This document shows positions 7,860-17,103 of a stretch of 53,086 nt of DNA, in pieces. The stretch lies in NCBI GenBank assembly GCA_900544705.1, contig UQWH01000007.1, positions 1 through 53,086 of the forward strand. Reading direction: 5' to 3'. This stretch comes from an uncultured Eubacteriales bacterium. GTDB taxonomy: Bacteria > Bacillota > Clostridia > Oscillospirales > Oscillospiraceae. A program made the position numbers and the translations under genes. The notes beneath the pieces are model-generated. The model did not search any database. It was not told the origin of the DNA and saw nothing but the letters and a program-made list of their open reading frames with translations. How positions within the stretch are numbered: the stretch's first letter is position 1; each line of letters opens with the position of its first letter.

Positions 7860-10800
7860 ATGTATCTGAAGCAGCTTGAAATTCAGGGCTTTAAATCCTT
7901 TGCTGATAAAACGACCGTTTCGTTCGGACACGACATCACGGCGATCGTCGGGCCGAACGGAAGCGGAAAATCAAATATTTCGGACGCCATCCGCTGGGTC
8001 ATGGGTGAGCAGAATTCCCGCTCGCTGCGCGGCCAGAAAATGGAGGATGTCATTTTCGGCGGTACGCAGAAGCGCGGCCCGGTGGGCTTTGCGGAGGCGA
8101 CGCTGCTGCTCGACAATTCCGACCGCGCGCTGAAATATGATGCGGACGAGCTGATGATCACGCGCCGGTATTACCGTTCCGGTGAGAGCGAATACTATAT
8201 CAACCGACAGAGCGTCCGCCTGCGCGACATCAACGAACTGTTCATGGACACCGGCCTCGGCCGCGAGGGTTATTCCAACATCTCTCAGGGCCGTATCGAC
8301 GAGATCCTGTCCCTGAAAAGCACGGATCGCCGCGAGATCTTTGAGGAAGCGGCGGGCATTTCCAAGTACCGCCACCGCAAGGAGGAAACGGAGCGGCGTC
8401 TGGCGACGACGCAGGACAACCTCCTGCGCATCGGGGACAAGATTTCAGAGCTGGAATTGCAGGTCGGCCCCCTGAAGGAGCAGTCGGAAAAAGCACAGAA
8501 ATATCTGGCGCTGCGCGAGGAGCTCAAGGGCGTGGAGGTCGCGCTGTTTTTGCAGAATCTGGAGCGCCTCAGCGCTACTGCGCGCAAGGCGGAGGAGGAC
8601 TATAATTCTGCGGTTTTCATTTTGCAGCGCGAGCATGAAGCACTCGATCACCTCTATGTGACCTCCGAAACGCTGACCTTCGACCTGCATAACCGCGATC
8701 TGCAGACCGACCGGCTCCGCGAGGCAATCAGCCAGATGGAGGCGCAGACGCAGGAGACCCGCAGCGGGATCGCCGTTTTGCAGACCAATGCGGAGAACAG
8801 CCGCGCCAATATCCGGCGCGTGCAGCAGGAGCTTTCCGAGCAGGACAGCCGCAGCGGCGGCATTGCCGAGCAGATTTCTTCGCTGGAAAAGCGCATCGCC
8901 GAGATCGCGCAGCAGCGCGGCACCTCGGAGCAGGAACAGCGCGACGCGGAAGCGGAGGGCAAACGCCTTGCGGATTCCGCGGACGGCATCACCCGGCAGT
9001 ATCTGACCCTGCGCGGAGAGCAGGAACAGCGTCGTGCGGAGCTTTCCGGCCGGCAGGCAGACCTTGCGGCGCTGCTGGACGCCATGCGGCTGAACGAGGA
9101 GCGCCGCACGCAGGCACAGTCGGATGCGGCGGCGGCGACCGAGCGCTGCGACCAGACCAAAAAGCAGCTTGATCAGAGCAGACGGGCCCTTGCCGATGCG
9201 CAGGACGAAGCCACCGCTGCGAAAAATACCATTGAAGGCTACCGCCTGCGTGCCAGGACGCGCGCCGAGCGCCGCGACCAGCTCCAGAAGCAGACGAGCG
9301 ACACGGCGGTATTGCTGGACACCGTTTCCGCGAAGCTCAAGGTTTTTGAGGAAATGGAGCGCGAGTACGAGGGCTTTTCCAAGACCGTCCGCGTGGTGAT
9401 GCAGGAGGGAAAGCGCGGCGCACTGCGCGGCATTGAAGGCCCGGTTTCCAAGCTCATCCGCGTAGCGGACGAATTTGCCATTGCCATCGAGATCGCGCTG
9501 GGCAGCGCGATGCAGCAGATCGTTGTGACGGACGAGGCCGCCGCGAAAGCGGCGATCAGCTATCTGAAACGCTCGGATGGCGGACGCGCGACCTTTTTGC
9601 CCATCAGCGTCATCCGCCCGCGCCCACTGAACGAAAAGGGCGTGGAGCAGTCGCGCGGCTTTGCGGGCATTGCCTCCGAGCTGGTGCAGTGCGAGGAAAA
9701 ATATGCCGGCGTGATCAGCAATCTTCTGGGGAAAACCGTGATCGCGGAGGATATGGACGCGGCGATCGCCATGGCGAACCGCTTCGGCCACCGCTTCCGC
9801 ATCGTCACGCTGGACGGTCAGGTCATCAATGCCGGCGGCTCCATGACCGGCGGTTCGGTTTCCAGAAATGCAGGCCTTCTGTCCCGCGCCAATGAGATCG
9901 AACGTCTGAAGCGCCAGCGTGACACGCTGTCGCAGAAGCAGGCCGGGCTGAAAACCGAGCTGACGGAGGCGACCCGGCAGGTGCAGCAGGTGGAATTTGA
10001 GCTTTCCGCGGAGGAAGGCCGCCTGCGTGCGGCGGAGGACGAGGTTCTGCGTTTACAGGGCGAGGAAAAGCAATACGCCGCGCTGTACGGCGCGATCAGC
10101 GATACGATCTCCTCCACACAGGGGGAGCTGGATTCCCTTGCGGCCAGAGATCGGGCAGATCAGGAGAGGAAGACGAAGCTGGATGCCCAGATCGTGGAGC
10201 TGAACCGCAGAATCGAAGCGGCGGCGAAGGAGTTGGACGTCCTATCGGACGGACAGAGCGTCGCGGCGGAGCAGAGCAGCCGCCTGACCGAACGGCTGAC
10301 GGCCATCCGGATGCAGATCGCGTCGCTGGACGCGGAAAAGGCGACCGCGCAGGATTCCATCCACCGCTTGCAGGGATTGGAGCAGGCGATGCGCGGCGAC
10401 CGCGCGCAGAAACTGGCGTTGATCGAAGCCTACGCCGGCGAGCTGGCCGGGGTGGAAGCACAGATCAAGTCGCGTGAGGATGCACTTCAGACGCAGACCG
10501 CCGCGACGGAAGCAAAGCGCGAGGAGCTGAAAACGGCGCTGGAAGAACGCAAGCAGGTCGAAGCCAGAAAGACCGCCGCCGAGAAGGACGCGCAGAACAA
10601 AAACCGTGACATTCTGAACATGGAGCGCGAAAGTGCCCGTCTGGAAGCGAAAAAGACCTCTGCCGAGATGGAGGAAAAGCAGATCATCGACCGGCTCTGG
10701 GAGAACTACGAGCTGACGCGCAGCACCGCGCCGCAGGCTGCGGCGGAGATCGAAAGCGCGGCGGCGGCATCCAAGCGCGTCAGCGAGCTGAAACGGAAAA

Positions 10801-11438
10801 TTTCCGCCCTCGGCACGCCGAACCTCGGCGCGATCGAGGAATATGCACGCATCAACGAGCGCTATGAGTATCTGGCGGGGCAGCGCGACGATGTGCTGAC
10901 CTCCAAGCGCGAGCTGGAAGGCATCATTCAGGACATCACAAAGCAGATGACGGAGATCTTCACGACGGAATTTGCCAAGATCAATACTTATTTCGGCCAG
11001 ACCTTCACCGAAATGTTCGGCGGCGGCAAGGCCTCGCTGGAGCTGGAGGACCCGTCGCAGCCGCTGGCCTGCGGCATTGAGATCCGCGTGCAGCCGCCCG
11101 GAAAGCAGCTCAAGACGATCACACTGCTGTCCGGCGGCGAGAAGGCCTTTGTCGCGATTGCTCTTTACTTTGCAATTCTAAAGGTACGCCCGACTCCCTT
11201 CTGTATGCTCGACGAGATCGACGCGGCGCTGGACGACCGGAACGTGGAGCGTTTCGCCAGCTATATGCGCGCCTTCAGCGGCAACACGCAGTTCATCGTC
11301 ATCACGCACCGCCGCGGCACGATGGAGGAAGCGGACGTGCTGTACGGCGTGACCATGCAGGAGCAGGGCATTTCCAAGATCCTGCACCTGAACCTGAACG
11401 AAATGGAGCAGACGCTCGGCATTATCACGGAGGAATAA
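7860..11438 (+). CDS. smc: Chromosome segregation ATPase SMC
   Basis: SMC forms a V-shaped dimer that, with ScpA/ScpB, compacts and segregates the chromosome. From ATG 7860 the protein is 1192 residues and begins MYLKQLEIQGFKSFADKT, the standard family N-terminus. An in-frame ATG at 7854 would add two residues; AGGAG at 7845-7849 lies 4 bases from 7854 and 10 from 7860. Walker A is GPNGSGKSN (31-39). Long coiled coils flank a central hinge (about 490-660, rich in glycine, e.g. INAGGSMTGGS). The C-terminal head has LLSGGEKAFVAIAL and Walker B FCMLDEIDAALDD. ftsY follows after 3 bases. Confidence 0.97.
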   Translation: MYLKQLEIQGFKSFADKTTVSFGHDITAIVGPNGSGKSNISDAIRWVMGEQNSRSLRGQKMEDVIFGGTQKRGPVGFAEATLLLDNSDRALKYDADELMITRRYYRSGESEYYINRQSVRLRDINELFMDTGLGREGYSNISQGRIDEILSLKSTDRREIFEEAAGISKYRHRKEETERRLATTQDNLLRIGDKISELELQVGPLKEQSEKAQKYLALREELKGVEVALFLQNLERLSATARKAEEDYNSAVFILQREHEALDHLYVTSETLTFDLHNRDLQTDRLREAISQMEAQTQETRSGIAVLQTNAENSRANIRRVQQELSEQDSRSGGIAEQISSLEKRIAEIAQQRGTSEQEQRDAEAEGKRLADSADGITRQYLTLRGEQEQRRAELSGRQADLAALLDAMRLNEERRTQAQSDAAAATERCDQTKKQLDQSRRALADAQDEATAAKNTIEGYRLRARTRAERRDQLQKQTSDTAVLLDTVSAKLKVFEEMEREYEGFSKTVRVVMQEGKRGALRGIEGPVSKLIRVADEFAIAIEIALGSAMQQIVVTDEAAAKAAISYLKRSDGGRATFLPISVIRPRPLNEKGVEQSRGFAGIASELVQCEEKYAGVISNLLGKTVIAEDMDAAIAMANRFGHRFRIVTLDGQVINAGGSMTGGSVSRNAGLLSRANEIERLKRQRDTLSQKQAGLKTELTEATRQVQQVEFELSAEEGRLRAAEDEVLRLQGEEKQYAALYGAISDTISSTQGELDSLAARDRADQERKTKLDAQIVELNRRIEAAAKELDVLSDGQSVAAEQSSRLTERLTAIRMQIASLDAEKATAQDSIHRLQGLEQAMRGDRAQKLALIEAYAGELAGVEAQIKSREDALQTQTAATEAKREELKTALEERKQVEARKTAAEKDAQNKNRDILNMERESARLEAKKTSAEMEEKQIIDRLWENYELTRSTAPQAAAEIESAAAASKRVSELKRKISALGTPNLGAIEEYARINERYEYLAGQRDDVLTSKRELEGIIQDITKQMTEIFTTEFAKINTYFGQTFTEMFGGGKASLELEDPSQPLACGIEIRVQPPGKQLKTITLLSGGEKAFVAIALYFAILKVRPTPFCMLDEIDAALDDRNVERFASYMRAFSGNTQFIVITHRRGTMEEADVLYGVTMQEQGISKILHLNLNEMEQTLGIITEE

Positions 11439-11441
11439 AAA

Positions 11442-12347
11442 ATGGGTTTCTTTGAAAAAATCAAAAACGGCCTGAAAAAGACGAGAACCGCGATGGCCAA
11501 TACCTTCGGCGGCATTTTCTCCGGCTTTTCGGGCGCAAACGAGGAATTTTACGAAGAATTAGAGGAGAGCATGATCTTGGCCGACATGGGCGTGGAAACG
11601 TCCTGCAAGGCGGTCGAGCTGCTGCGTGAGCGGGTCAAGGAGGAAAAGCTGCGCGACGCGGAGGAGATCCGCAATGCGCTCAAGGACATTCTGGTGCAGA
11701 TGCTGAACGTGGGCGACACCGCGCTGAAGCTGGGCACCCGCCCGTCTGTCGTGCTGGTGATTGGCGTCAACGGCGTCGGCAAGACGACTACGATCGGTAA
11801 GCTCGCCCACGCGCTTTCCGCGCAGGGGAAAAAGGTCCTGCTGTGCGCCGCGGATACGTTCCGCGCGGCGGCTGCGGATCAGCTTGAGATCTGGGCCAAC
11901 CGCTCCGGCGTGGACATCGTGCGCCAGCACGAGGGCGCGGACCCGGCCTCCGTGGTCTACGACGCGATCTCGGCGGCAAAGGCCAGAGGGACGGACGTCA
12001 TCCTCTGCGATACGGCCGGCCGCCTGCATAACAAGGCAAACCTGATGAACGAGCTCGGAAAAATTTCCCGCATCATCGACCGCGAGCTGCCGGACGCGGA
12101 CAAGGAAGTCCTGCTGGTGCTCGACGGAACGACCGGCCAGAACGGCCTGATGCAGGCAAAGCAGTTTAAGGAGATCGCGGGCGTGACGGCTATCGCGCTG
12201 ACCAAGCTCGACGGTACCGCCAAGGGCGGCATCGTCGTCGCGGTGGCGGATGCTTTGCAGATCCCCGTGAAATACATCGGCGTGGGCGAGCAGATGGACG
12301 ACCTGATGCCCTTTGATGCACAGGCCTTCATCGACGCGCTGATCTGA
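11442..12347 (+). CDS. ftsY: Signal recognition particle receptor FtsY
   Basis: GTPase that docks SRP-ribosome complexes at the membrane. The 301-residue form has a short amphipathic, lysine-rich N-terminus (GFFEKIKNGLKKTRTAM) in place of a long acidic A-domain. The NG domain shows GVNGVGKTTTIGKLAH (P-loop), DTFRAAAADQLE, DTAGRLHNK, TKLDGTAKGG and the C-terminal GVGEQMDDLMPF. The smc-ftsY order is conserved in Firmicutes. ATG 11442 follows the smc stop with GGAGG inside the end of smc. Confidence 0.97.
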   Translation: MGFFEKIKNGLKKTRTAMANTFGGIFSGFSGANEEFYEELEESMILADMGVETSCKAVELLRERVKEEKLRDAEEIRNALKDILVQMLNVGDTALKLGTRPSVVLVIGVNGVGKTTTIGKLAHALSAQGKKVLLCAADTFRAAAADQLEIWANRSGVDIVRQHEGADPASVVYDAISAAKARGTDVILCDTAGRLHNKANLMNELGKISRIIDRELPDADKEVLLVLDGTTGQNGLMQAKQFKEIAGVTAIALTKLDGTAKGGIVVAVADALQIPVKYIGVGEQMDDLMPFDAQAFIDALI

Positions 12348-12360
12348 GGAGGAAACAGAG

Positions 12361-13074
12361 ATGAGAACGGACGGCAGAGCGGCGGATGAGATGCGCAACG
12401 TCAAGGCGACGCTGGGCTTTTCCAAATTTGCGGAGGGAAGCTGCCTGATCGAGGTGGGGGACACGATGGTCCTCTGCAATGCCTCGGTGGAGGAGCGCGT
12501 CCCGCCCCATGTGACGAGCGGCGGCTGGGTGACGGCGGAGTATTCCATGCTGCCCAGAGCGAACCGCGAGCGCAGCAAGCGCGATATTTCCAAGCTGAAG
12601 CTATCCGGCCGCAGCGCGGAGATCCAGCGGCTGATCGGGCGGAGCCTGCGCAGCGCAACCGATCTGGAAGCGCTGGGACAGCGCACGATCACCATCGACT
12701 GCGATGTTTTGCAGGGCGACGGCGGCACACGCACGGCCTCCGTCACGGGCGGTTTTATCGCATTGGCGCTGGCCTGCCGCAGACTGATGGAGCAGGGGAA
12801 AATCACGCAGATGCCGCTGCGGACCTATGTATCCGGCATTTCCGCCGGTATTGTCCGCAATGAGGCCCTGCTCGATCTGTGCTACGAGGAGGATTCCCGC
12901 GCGATGGTCGACCTCAACTGCGTGATGACCGCCGAGGGCGACATCATCGAATTGCAGGCGACGGGCGAGGGACGGCCCTTCACGCCGGAGGAGCAGCGCA
13001 GGCTGATCGCCCTGTGCCGTAAGGGAAACGCCGTCCTGACGCAGATGCAGCGCCGCTGCTTGGGGGAACTGTGA
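12361..13074 (+). CDS. rph: Ribonuclease PH
   Basis: Phosphorolytic 3'-5' exoribonuclease that trims tRNA 3' ends. The 237 residues begin MRTDGRAADEMRNVKATLGF, with the invariant RxDGR near the N-terminus, and continue with CNASVEERVPPHV, EYSMLPRANRERSKRD, GRSLRSATDLEALGQRTITIDCDVLQGDGGTR split over the phosphate/RNA-binding core, and EIQATGEG-like ELQATGEGRPFT. GAGGAGG precedes ATG 12361. The stop overlaps the rdgB start by one base (TGATG). Confidence 0.95.
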   Translation: MRTDGRAADEMRNVKATLGFSKFAEGSCLIEVGDTMVLCNASVEERVPPHVTSGGWVTAEYSMLPRANRERSKRDISKLKLSGRSAEIQRLIGRSLRSATDLEALGQRTITIDCDVLQGDGGTRTASVTGGFIALALACRRLMEQGKITQMPLRTYVSGISAGIVRNEALLDLCYEEDSRAMVDLNCVMTAEGDIIELQATGEGRPFTPEEQRRLIALCRKGNAVLTQMQRRCLGEL

Positions 13075-13676
13075 TGAAGCTGGTCGTTGCAAGCAATAAC
13101 GCGCACAAGATCGAAGAGCTGCGCGCGATCCTTGGGGAACTGGGCTTTGAGGTCTGCTCCCAGAAAGATGCCGGTCTGCATATTGAGCCGGACGAAAACG
13201 GAACGACGTTTGAGGAAAATTCCTATATCAAGGCGAAGGCGACGCTTGATGCCTGCGGCTTTGCCACGGTGGCGGACGATTCCGGCCTGATGGTCGATGC
13301 GCTCGGCGGCGCACCGGGCGTCCACTCCGCGCGCTACGGCGGCGAAGCGTACAAGTCAGACCGTGCGCGGCTGGAGCTTCTGCTTCGTAATATGGAAGAG
13401 AAAGAGAACCGGAAGGCGCATTTCGTCAGCGTGATCACGCTCCTGCTGCCCGACGGCAGGAAGATCGTCGCGCGCGGCGAATGTCCGGGCGAGATCCTGC
13501 GGGCGCCGCAGGGGGAGAACGGCTTCGGCTATGACCCGGTCTTTTATATCCCGGAGGCGGGCTGCACCTTTGCGCAGATGCCCGCGGAAAAGAAAAACGA
13601 GATCTCCCACCGCGCCAGAGCCCTGCGGCTGCTGGCGGAGAAAATCAGAAAGGGGCAATGGGATGTTGACGAGTAA
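13074..13676 (+). CDS. rdgB: dITP/XTP pyrophosphatase (RdgB/HAM1)
   Basis: Hydrolyses non-canonical purine triphosphates (dITP, XTP) to monophosphates, keeping them out of DNA. The 200-residue protein has the N-terminal VVASNNAHKIEELRAIL, the central DDSGLMVDALGGAPGVHSARYGG and the C-terminal GENGFGYDPVF and EKNEISHRARAL, all family hallmarks. I chose ATG 13074, which overlaps the rph stop; a GTG one codon upstream is possible. The rph-rdgB pair is a common Firmicute arrangement. The 3' end overlaps the yhbY start by 14 bases. Confidence 0.96.
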   Translation: MKLVVASNNAHKIEELRAILGELGFEVCSQKDAGLHIEPDENGTTFEENSYIKAKATLDACGFATVADDSGLMVDALGGAPGVHSARYGGEAYKSDRARLELLLRNMEEKENRKAHFVSVITLLLPDGRKIVARGECPGEILRAPQGENGFGYDPVFYIPEAGCTFAQMPAEKKNEISHRARALRLLAEKIRKGQWDVDE

Positions 13677-14104
13677 ACAGCGCGCCGAGTTGCGCGCGCA
13701 GGCAAATACACTGGAAACGACCCTGATGGTCGGCAAGGGCGGCATTACCGAGCAGGTCATCGCCGAGGCAAAGACACAGCTTACCGCGCGGGAGCTGGTC
13801 AAGGGCCGCGTGCTGGAAGCCGCGCTCCTCAGCGCGCGAGGCTTCCGACGAACTCTGCGCCGCGCTCGGCGCGGAGGGCATCCAGACAGTCGGTTCCAAA
13901 TTTGTCATTTATAAGAAATCGGAAAAGAAAACGCAGGAGGCGGCACGCGCCGCCCGCCAGCTGAAGAAAAAGGCGGAGAACCCCGTTCGCCGCGGCGCGC
14001 AGGAGCGCCGCCGTCAGGCGAAGGAGATGCGCGAAAAGCGCAATGAGTATTTCCGTCAGGCTGCAATTCAGGCGGCCATTGACCGCCGGAACGGAAAGAA
14101 GTAA
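13663..14104 (+). pseudogene. yhbY: YhbY-family RNA-binding protein, frameshifted
   Basis: YhbY (CRM-domain) proteins bind pre-50S ribosome particles. From ATG 13663 the frame reads MLTSKQRAELRAQANTLE, then the family GKGGIT and ARELVKGRVLE, but runs out of frame near 13835 and stops at 13914. From about 13835 the +1 frame gives REASDELCAALGAEGIQTVG and SKFVIYKKSEKK, then a basic Arg/Lys-rich tail to TAA 14102-14104. Adding two bases (one GC unit) to the GCGCGCG run at 13832-13838 restores a single frame reading LLSAREASDELC. The defect is therefore a 2-bp contraction, or a sequencing error, in a dinucleotide repeat. No slippery heptamer for programmed frameshifting is seen. Confidence 0.75.
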
Positions 14105-14107
14105 GAA

Positions 14108-15301
14108 ATGATGGCAAGAATCGGCATTTTCGGCGGCAGCTTCAATCCGCCGCATCTGGGACATCTGCTCGCGCTGCGGGAGTTTCAGAAAAAACTGAAT
14201 CTGGACGAACTGCTGGTCATCCCCGCAGGCGACCCGCCGCACAAGGCGCTCAGCGCCAATTCGCCGGACGCGGAGCTGCGCTTCGTGCTGACGGAGCTGG
14301 CCTGCGTCGACATTCCGAAGTGCTGCGTCAGCGATATGGAACTGCGCCGCGAGGGCAAGAGCTACACGGCCGACACGGTGCTGGCGCTGCGCGGCCGCTA
14401 TCCGGCCGACGAGCTGTTCCTGCTGATGGGGACGGATATGTTTCTCTCCTTTGAGAAGTGGTATAGCCCGGAGGTCATCGCGAAGGAAGCAACGCTCGTT
14501 GTCGCACACCGTGCGGAGGATGACCGCAGCGCGCTGGAGGAGCAGGCACGCAGGCTGCGCGAGCGCTTCGGTGCAAAGGTCGTCTGGCTGGAAAACGCCT
14601 TCTTGCCTTATTCCTCCACCTCGGTTCGTGCCATGCTGGCCTTCGGCTGCGGGAAGGACTATCTCGCGCCAATGGTATATGAGGAGATCTGCCAGCGCAG
14701 ACTGTACTATGTCGGCCACGATCTGAAGAACCTTCCCTTTGAAGAACTGTCGCGGGTCAGCCTGAGCCTGCACAATCCAAAGCGCGTGCCGCACGCGCAG
14801 GGGTGCAGCCGGACGGCGGAAACACTGGCCGAGCGCTTCGGCGCGGACCCGGATGCCGCGCGGCGCGCGGGGATCCTGCACGACGTGACCAAGGCACTTC
14901 TGCCGCAGGAACAGTTGAAATTGTGCGAAGAATGTGGTATGCTGTACAGTGATTTCGAGGGAAAGAACGGAAAACTCCTTCATGCGAAAACCGGCGCGGC
15001 GGTTGCGGCGCGGGTGTTCGGAGAAAGCAGGGAGGTCTGTGAGGCGATCCGGTGGCATACGACCGGCCGCGCAAACATGACGACTCTGGAAAAAATCATC
15101 TATCTGGCGGACTACATGGAGCCGAACCGCGATTTCCCTGGCGTGGAAAAGCTGCGTGAGGCTGCAGAAACAAGTTTGGATGCAGCCATGATTCTCGGAC
15201 TGGAGATGTCCATCGCACAGCTTCGTGAGCGCGGTAGGAGCATTGATCCGAATTCACAGGCCGCTTTGGATTTCTTTCAAGAAAGGACAAAAGAGAAATG
15301 A
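14108..15301 (+). CDS. nadD: Fused nicotinate-nucleotide adenylyltransferase (NadD) and YqeK HD hydrolase
   Basis: Two enzymes in one chain. Residues 1-200 are NadD, which makes deamido-NAD from nicotinate mononucleotide and ATP: GIFGGSFNPPHLGH (nucleotidyltransferase HxGH motif), SYTADTVL and YSSTSVRAML. Residues about 205-396 are an HD-domain hydrolase of the YqeK type, a family shown to split diadenosine tetraphosphate symmetrically: H228, LHD (256-258), HAKTG, RWHTTG and YLADYMEPNRDF. In Bacillus these are adjacent separate genes (yqeJ-yqeK). The start may be ATG 14108 or the next codon, ATG 14111. The 3' end overlaps the LCP gene by ATGA. Confidence 0.92.
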   Translation: MMARIGIFGGSFNPPHLGHLLALREFQKKLNLDELLVIPAGDPPHKALSANSPDAELRFVLTELACVDIPKCCVSDMELRREGKSYTADTVLALRGRYPADELFLLMGTDMFLSFEKWYSPEVIAKEATLVVAHRAEDDRSALEEQARRLRERFGAKVVWLENAFLPYSSTSVRAMLAFGCGKDYLAPMVYEEICQRRLYYVGHDLKNLPFEELSRVSLSLHNPKRVPHAQGCSRTAETLAERFGADPDAARRAGILHDVTKALLPQEQLKLCEECGMLYSDFEGKNGKLLHAKTGAAVAARVFGESREVCEAIRWHTTGRANMTTLEKIIYLADYMEPNRDFPGVEKLREAAETSLDAAMILGLEMSIAQLRERGRSIDPNSQAALDFFQERTKEK

Positions 15302-16719
15302 AGATTTTCGGCAACAGCAGCCGCAGGCGCCGCGACGCTGCGCCGCAGCGCCGGCAGGAAGCGCAGAATCCGCGTCCCGCTGCCCGGCAGAATCCTTCCT
15401 CCGGCGGCAAAAAGTCCGGCGGTCTGACCGGCAGAACAAAGGGCCTGATTCTGTTGACCTGTTCGATCTGCGTCTTTCTGGGCGTGAGCGTGATGTGCCT
15501 GTCCATCCTCTACAGCAGCGCGGCAGTCGCACCGAGTTCCGGCAACCGCAATCACAGAACGCAGGTCGGCACGGACCCCAGTCAGGCGAGCATCCCGCAG
15601 GACGAGAAAAACGACACCGTCGCGAACACGGACGACGGCGTGTTCAACATCCTCATCTGCGGCACGGACGGCGACGGCGGCCGGACGGACACCATCATCG
15701 TGGCCAATCTGGACACGGGGGCAAACACCGTTTCGCTGATGAGCATCCCGCGCGATACCTATATCTATGGCAACTACTATCTTCCAAAAATCAACTCCGT
15801 TTATGGCTCAGCCGGCATGGGCGAGAAGGGAATTCAGGCTCTGCGCAACAAGATCGGCAACACCTTTGGCATCTGGACGGACGGCTATGTAATGGTTAAT
15901 CTGGAGGCTTTTGAGAAGATTGTCGATATGGTCGGCGGCGTTTATGTCGAAGTGCCGATGAACATGAACTATGACGACCCGGCGCAGGATCTGTATATCC
16001 ATCTGCAAAAGGGCTGGCAGACGCTTGACGGCGCGCATGCGATCCAGCTCTGCCGCTACCGCTACGGTTACGCCACGGCTGACATCCGCCGCACGGAGGT
16101 ACAGCAGGATTTCCTGAAAGCACTGGCAAAGAAGTGCGTGGAAACGATCTCCCTTTCCCAGATTCCACAGTATGCAAAGATCTTCTCGGAGTATGTCCGC
16201 ACCGACCTTACCATCGGCAACATCATCTATTTTGCCCGCCGGCTGACACAGTGCAATTTTGACGATATGTATACCGTCACACTGCCCGGTGAGGGCGTGA
16301 GCGTGAACGGCGGCGACTACTATGAGCTCTATCCCAATGCGACGCTCAAAATTCTGAATGAGCATTTTATCCCGGATAAGAATAACCCCCTGACCATCTA
16401 TGACCTGAGCATCCGACAGGTGACCAGCAGCTCTTCCACCGAGCCGGAGGAGACTACCAGAAGAACGGAGCCGCCGGAAACGACCGAGCCGCCGGAAACA
16501 ACGGAACCGACGGAATCCACGGAAAAGACGGAACCGACGAAGCCTTCGGAGTCGGAGAAGCCCACAAAACCGACCACACCCTCGGAGTCTTCCGATCAGA
16601 CGGAACCGACGGAGCCCTCCGACTCCTCGGATGCGCCGGAGCCGACGGAAACCGAGCCGACCGAGCCGTCCAAGGAACCTGAACCGGGGCCCTCGGATGA
16701 GCCGGGACCGCACGGCTGA
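15298..16719 (+). CDS. LytR-CpsA-Psr (LCP) family cell-wall glycopolymer ligase
   Basis: LCP proteins attach teichoic acids or capsular polymers to peptidoglycan from lipid-linked precursors. The 473-residue protein has a basic cytoplasmic N-terminus (1-48), one membrane segment (about 49-72), and an extracytoplasmic LCP domain with ILICGTDG, GRTDTIIVANLD, SLMSIPRDTYI and INSVYGSAG (about 112-345). It ends in about 95 residues of Thr/Glu/Pro/Ser-rich low complexity (about 378-473, repeats of TEPPE and TEPTE), probably a wall-spanning spacer. Its place between nadD-yqeK and rsfS is frequent in Clostridia. The polymer it ligates is unknown. Confidence 0.9.
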   Translation: MKIFGNSSRRRRDAAPQRRQEAQNPRPAARQNPSSGGKKSGGLTGRTKGLILLTCSICVFLGVSVMCLSILYSSAAVAPSSGNRNHRTQVGTDPSQASIPQDEKNDTVANTDDGVFNILICGTDGDGGRTDTIIVANLDTGANTVSLMSIPRDTYIYGNYYLPKINSVYGSAGMGEKGIQALRNKIGNTFGIWTDGYVMVNLEAFEKIVDMVGGVYVEVPMNMNYDDPAQDLYIHLQKGWQTLDGAHAIQLCRYRYGYATADIRRTEVQQDFLKALAKKCVETISLSQIPQYAKIFSEYVRTDLTIGNIIYFARRLTQCNFDDMYTVTLPGEGVSVNGGDYYELYPNATLKILNEHFIPDKNNPLTIYDLSIRQVTSSSSTEPEETTRRTEPPETTEPPETTEPTESTEKTEPTKPSESEKPTKPTTPSESSDQTEPTEPSDSSDAPEPTETEPTEPSKEPEPGPSDEPGPHG

Positions 16720-16737
16720 CAGAAAGGAGAAAACCTT

Positions 16738-17103
16738 ATGGAATATACCCCCAAACAGATCGCTCTGCGGGCGGCCAAGGCGCTTGACGACAGAAAAGGC
16801 CTCGATATCCGCCTGCTGGAAGTTGGAGATGTGACGAGTATCGCGGATTATTTTCTGATCTGCACCGGCACATCCAATACGCATGTTAAAACGCTGTGCG
16901 ATGCGGCGGAAGCCGCCGTCGAGGAGATGGGCGAGCCGCTCCTGCACCGCGAGGGTCACCGCGGCGGCACTTGGGTGCTGCTGGATTTCGGCTGTGTGGT
17001 GGTTCATGTCTTTACCAATGAGACCCGTGAATTCTATGATCTGGAGCGCCTCTGGAACGACGCACAGCAGGTCCCGATGACCTTTGAGGAGGAAGCGAAG
17101 TGA
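16738..17103 (+). CDS. rsfS: Ribosomal silencing factor RsfS
   Basis: RsfS binds ribosomal protein uL14 and blocks subunit joining during starvation. The 121-residue protein shows the family pattern KGLDIRLLEVGDVTSIADYF, CTGTSNTHVKTLCD, EGHRGGTWVLLDFGCVVVHVF and REFYDLERLW. AAGGAG precedes ATG 16738, and the stop overlaps leuS by ATGA-type overlap (GTGA). The nadD-yqeK-LCP-rsfS order supports the call. Confidence 0.95.
   Translation: MEYTPKQIALRAAKALDDRKGLDIRLLEVGDVTSIADYFLICTGTSNTHVKTLCDAAEAAVEEMGEPLLHREGHRGGTWVLLDFGCVVVHVFTNETREFYDLERLWNDAQQVPMTFEEEAK

Noticed and set aside
13531..13914. 127-codon frame covering the end of rdgB and start of yhbY as one gene
   Set aside because: The first 44 codons overlap rdgB in another frame; the true start is ATG 13663, and the end is the result of the frameshift.
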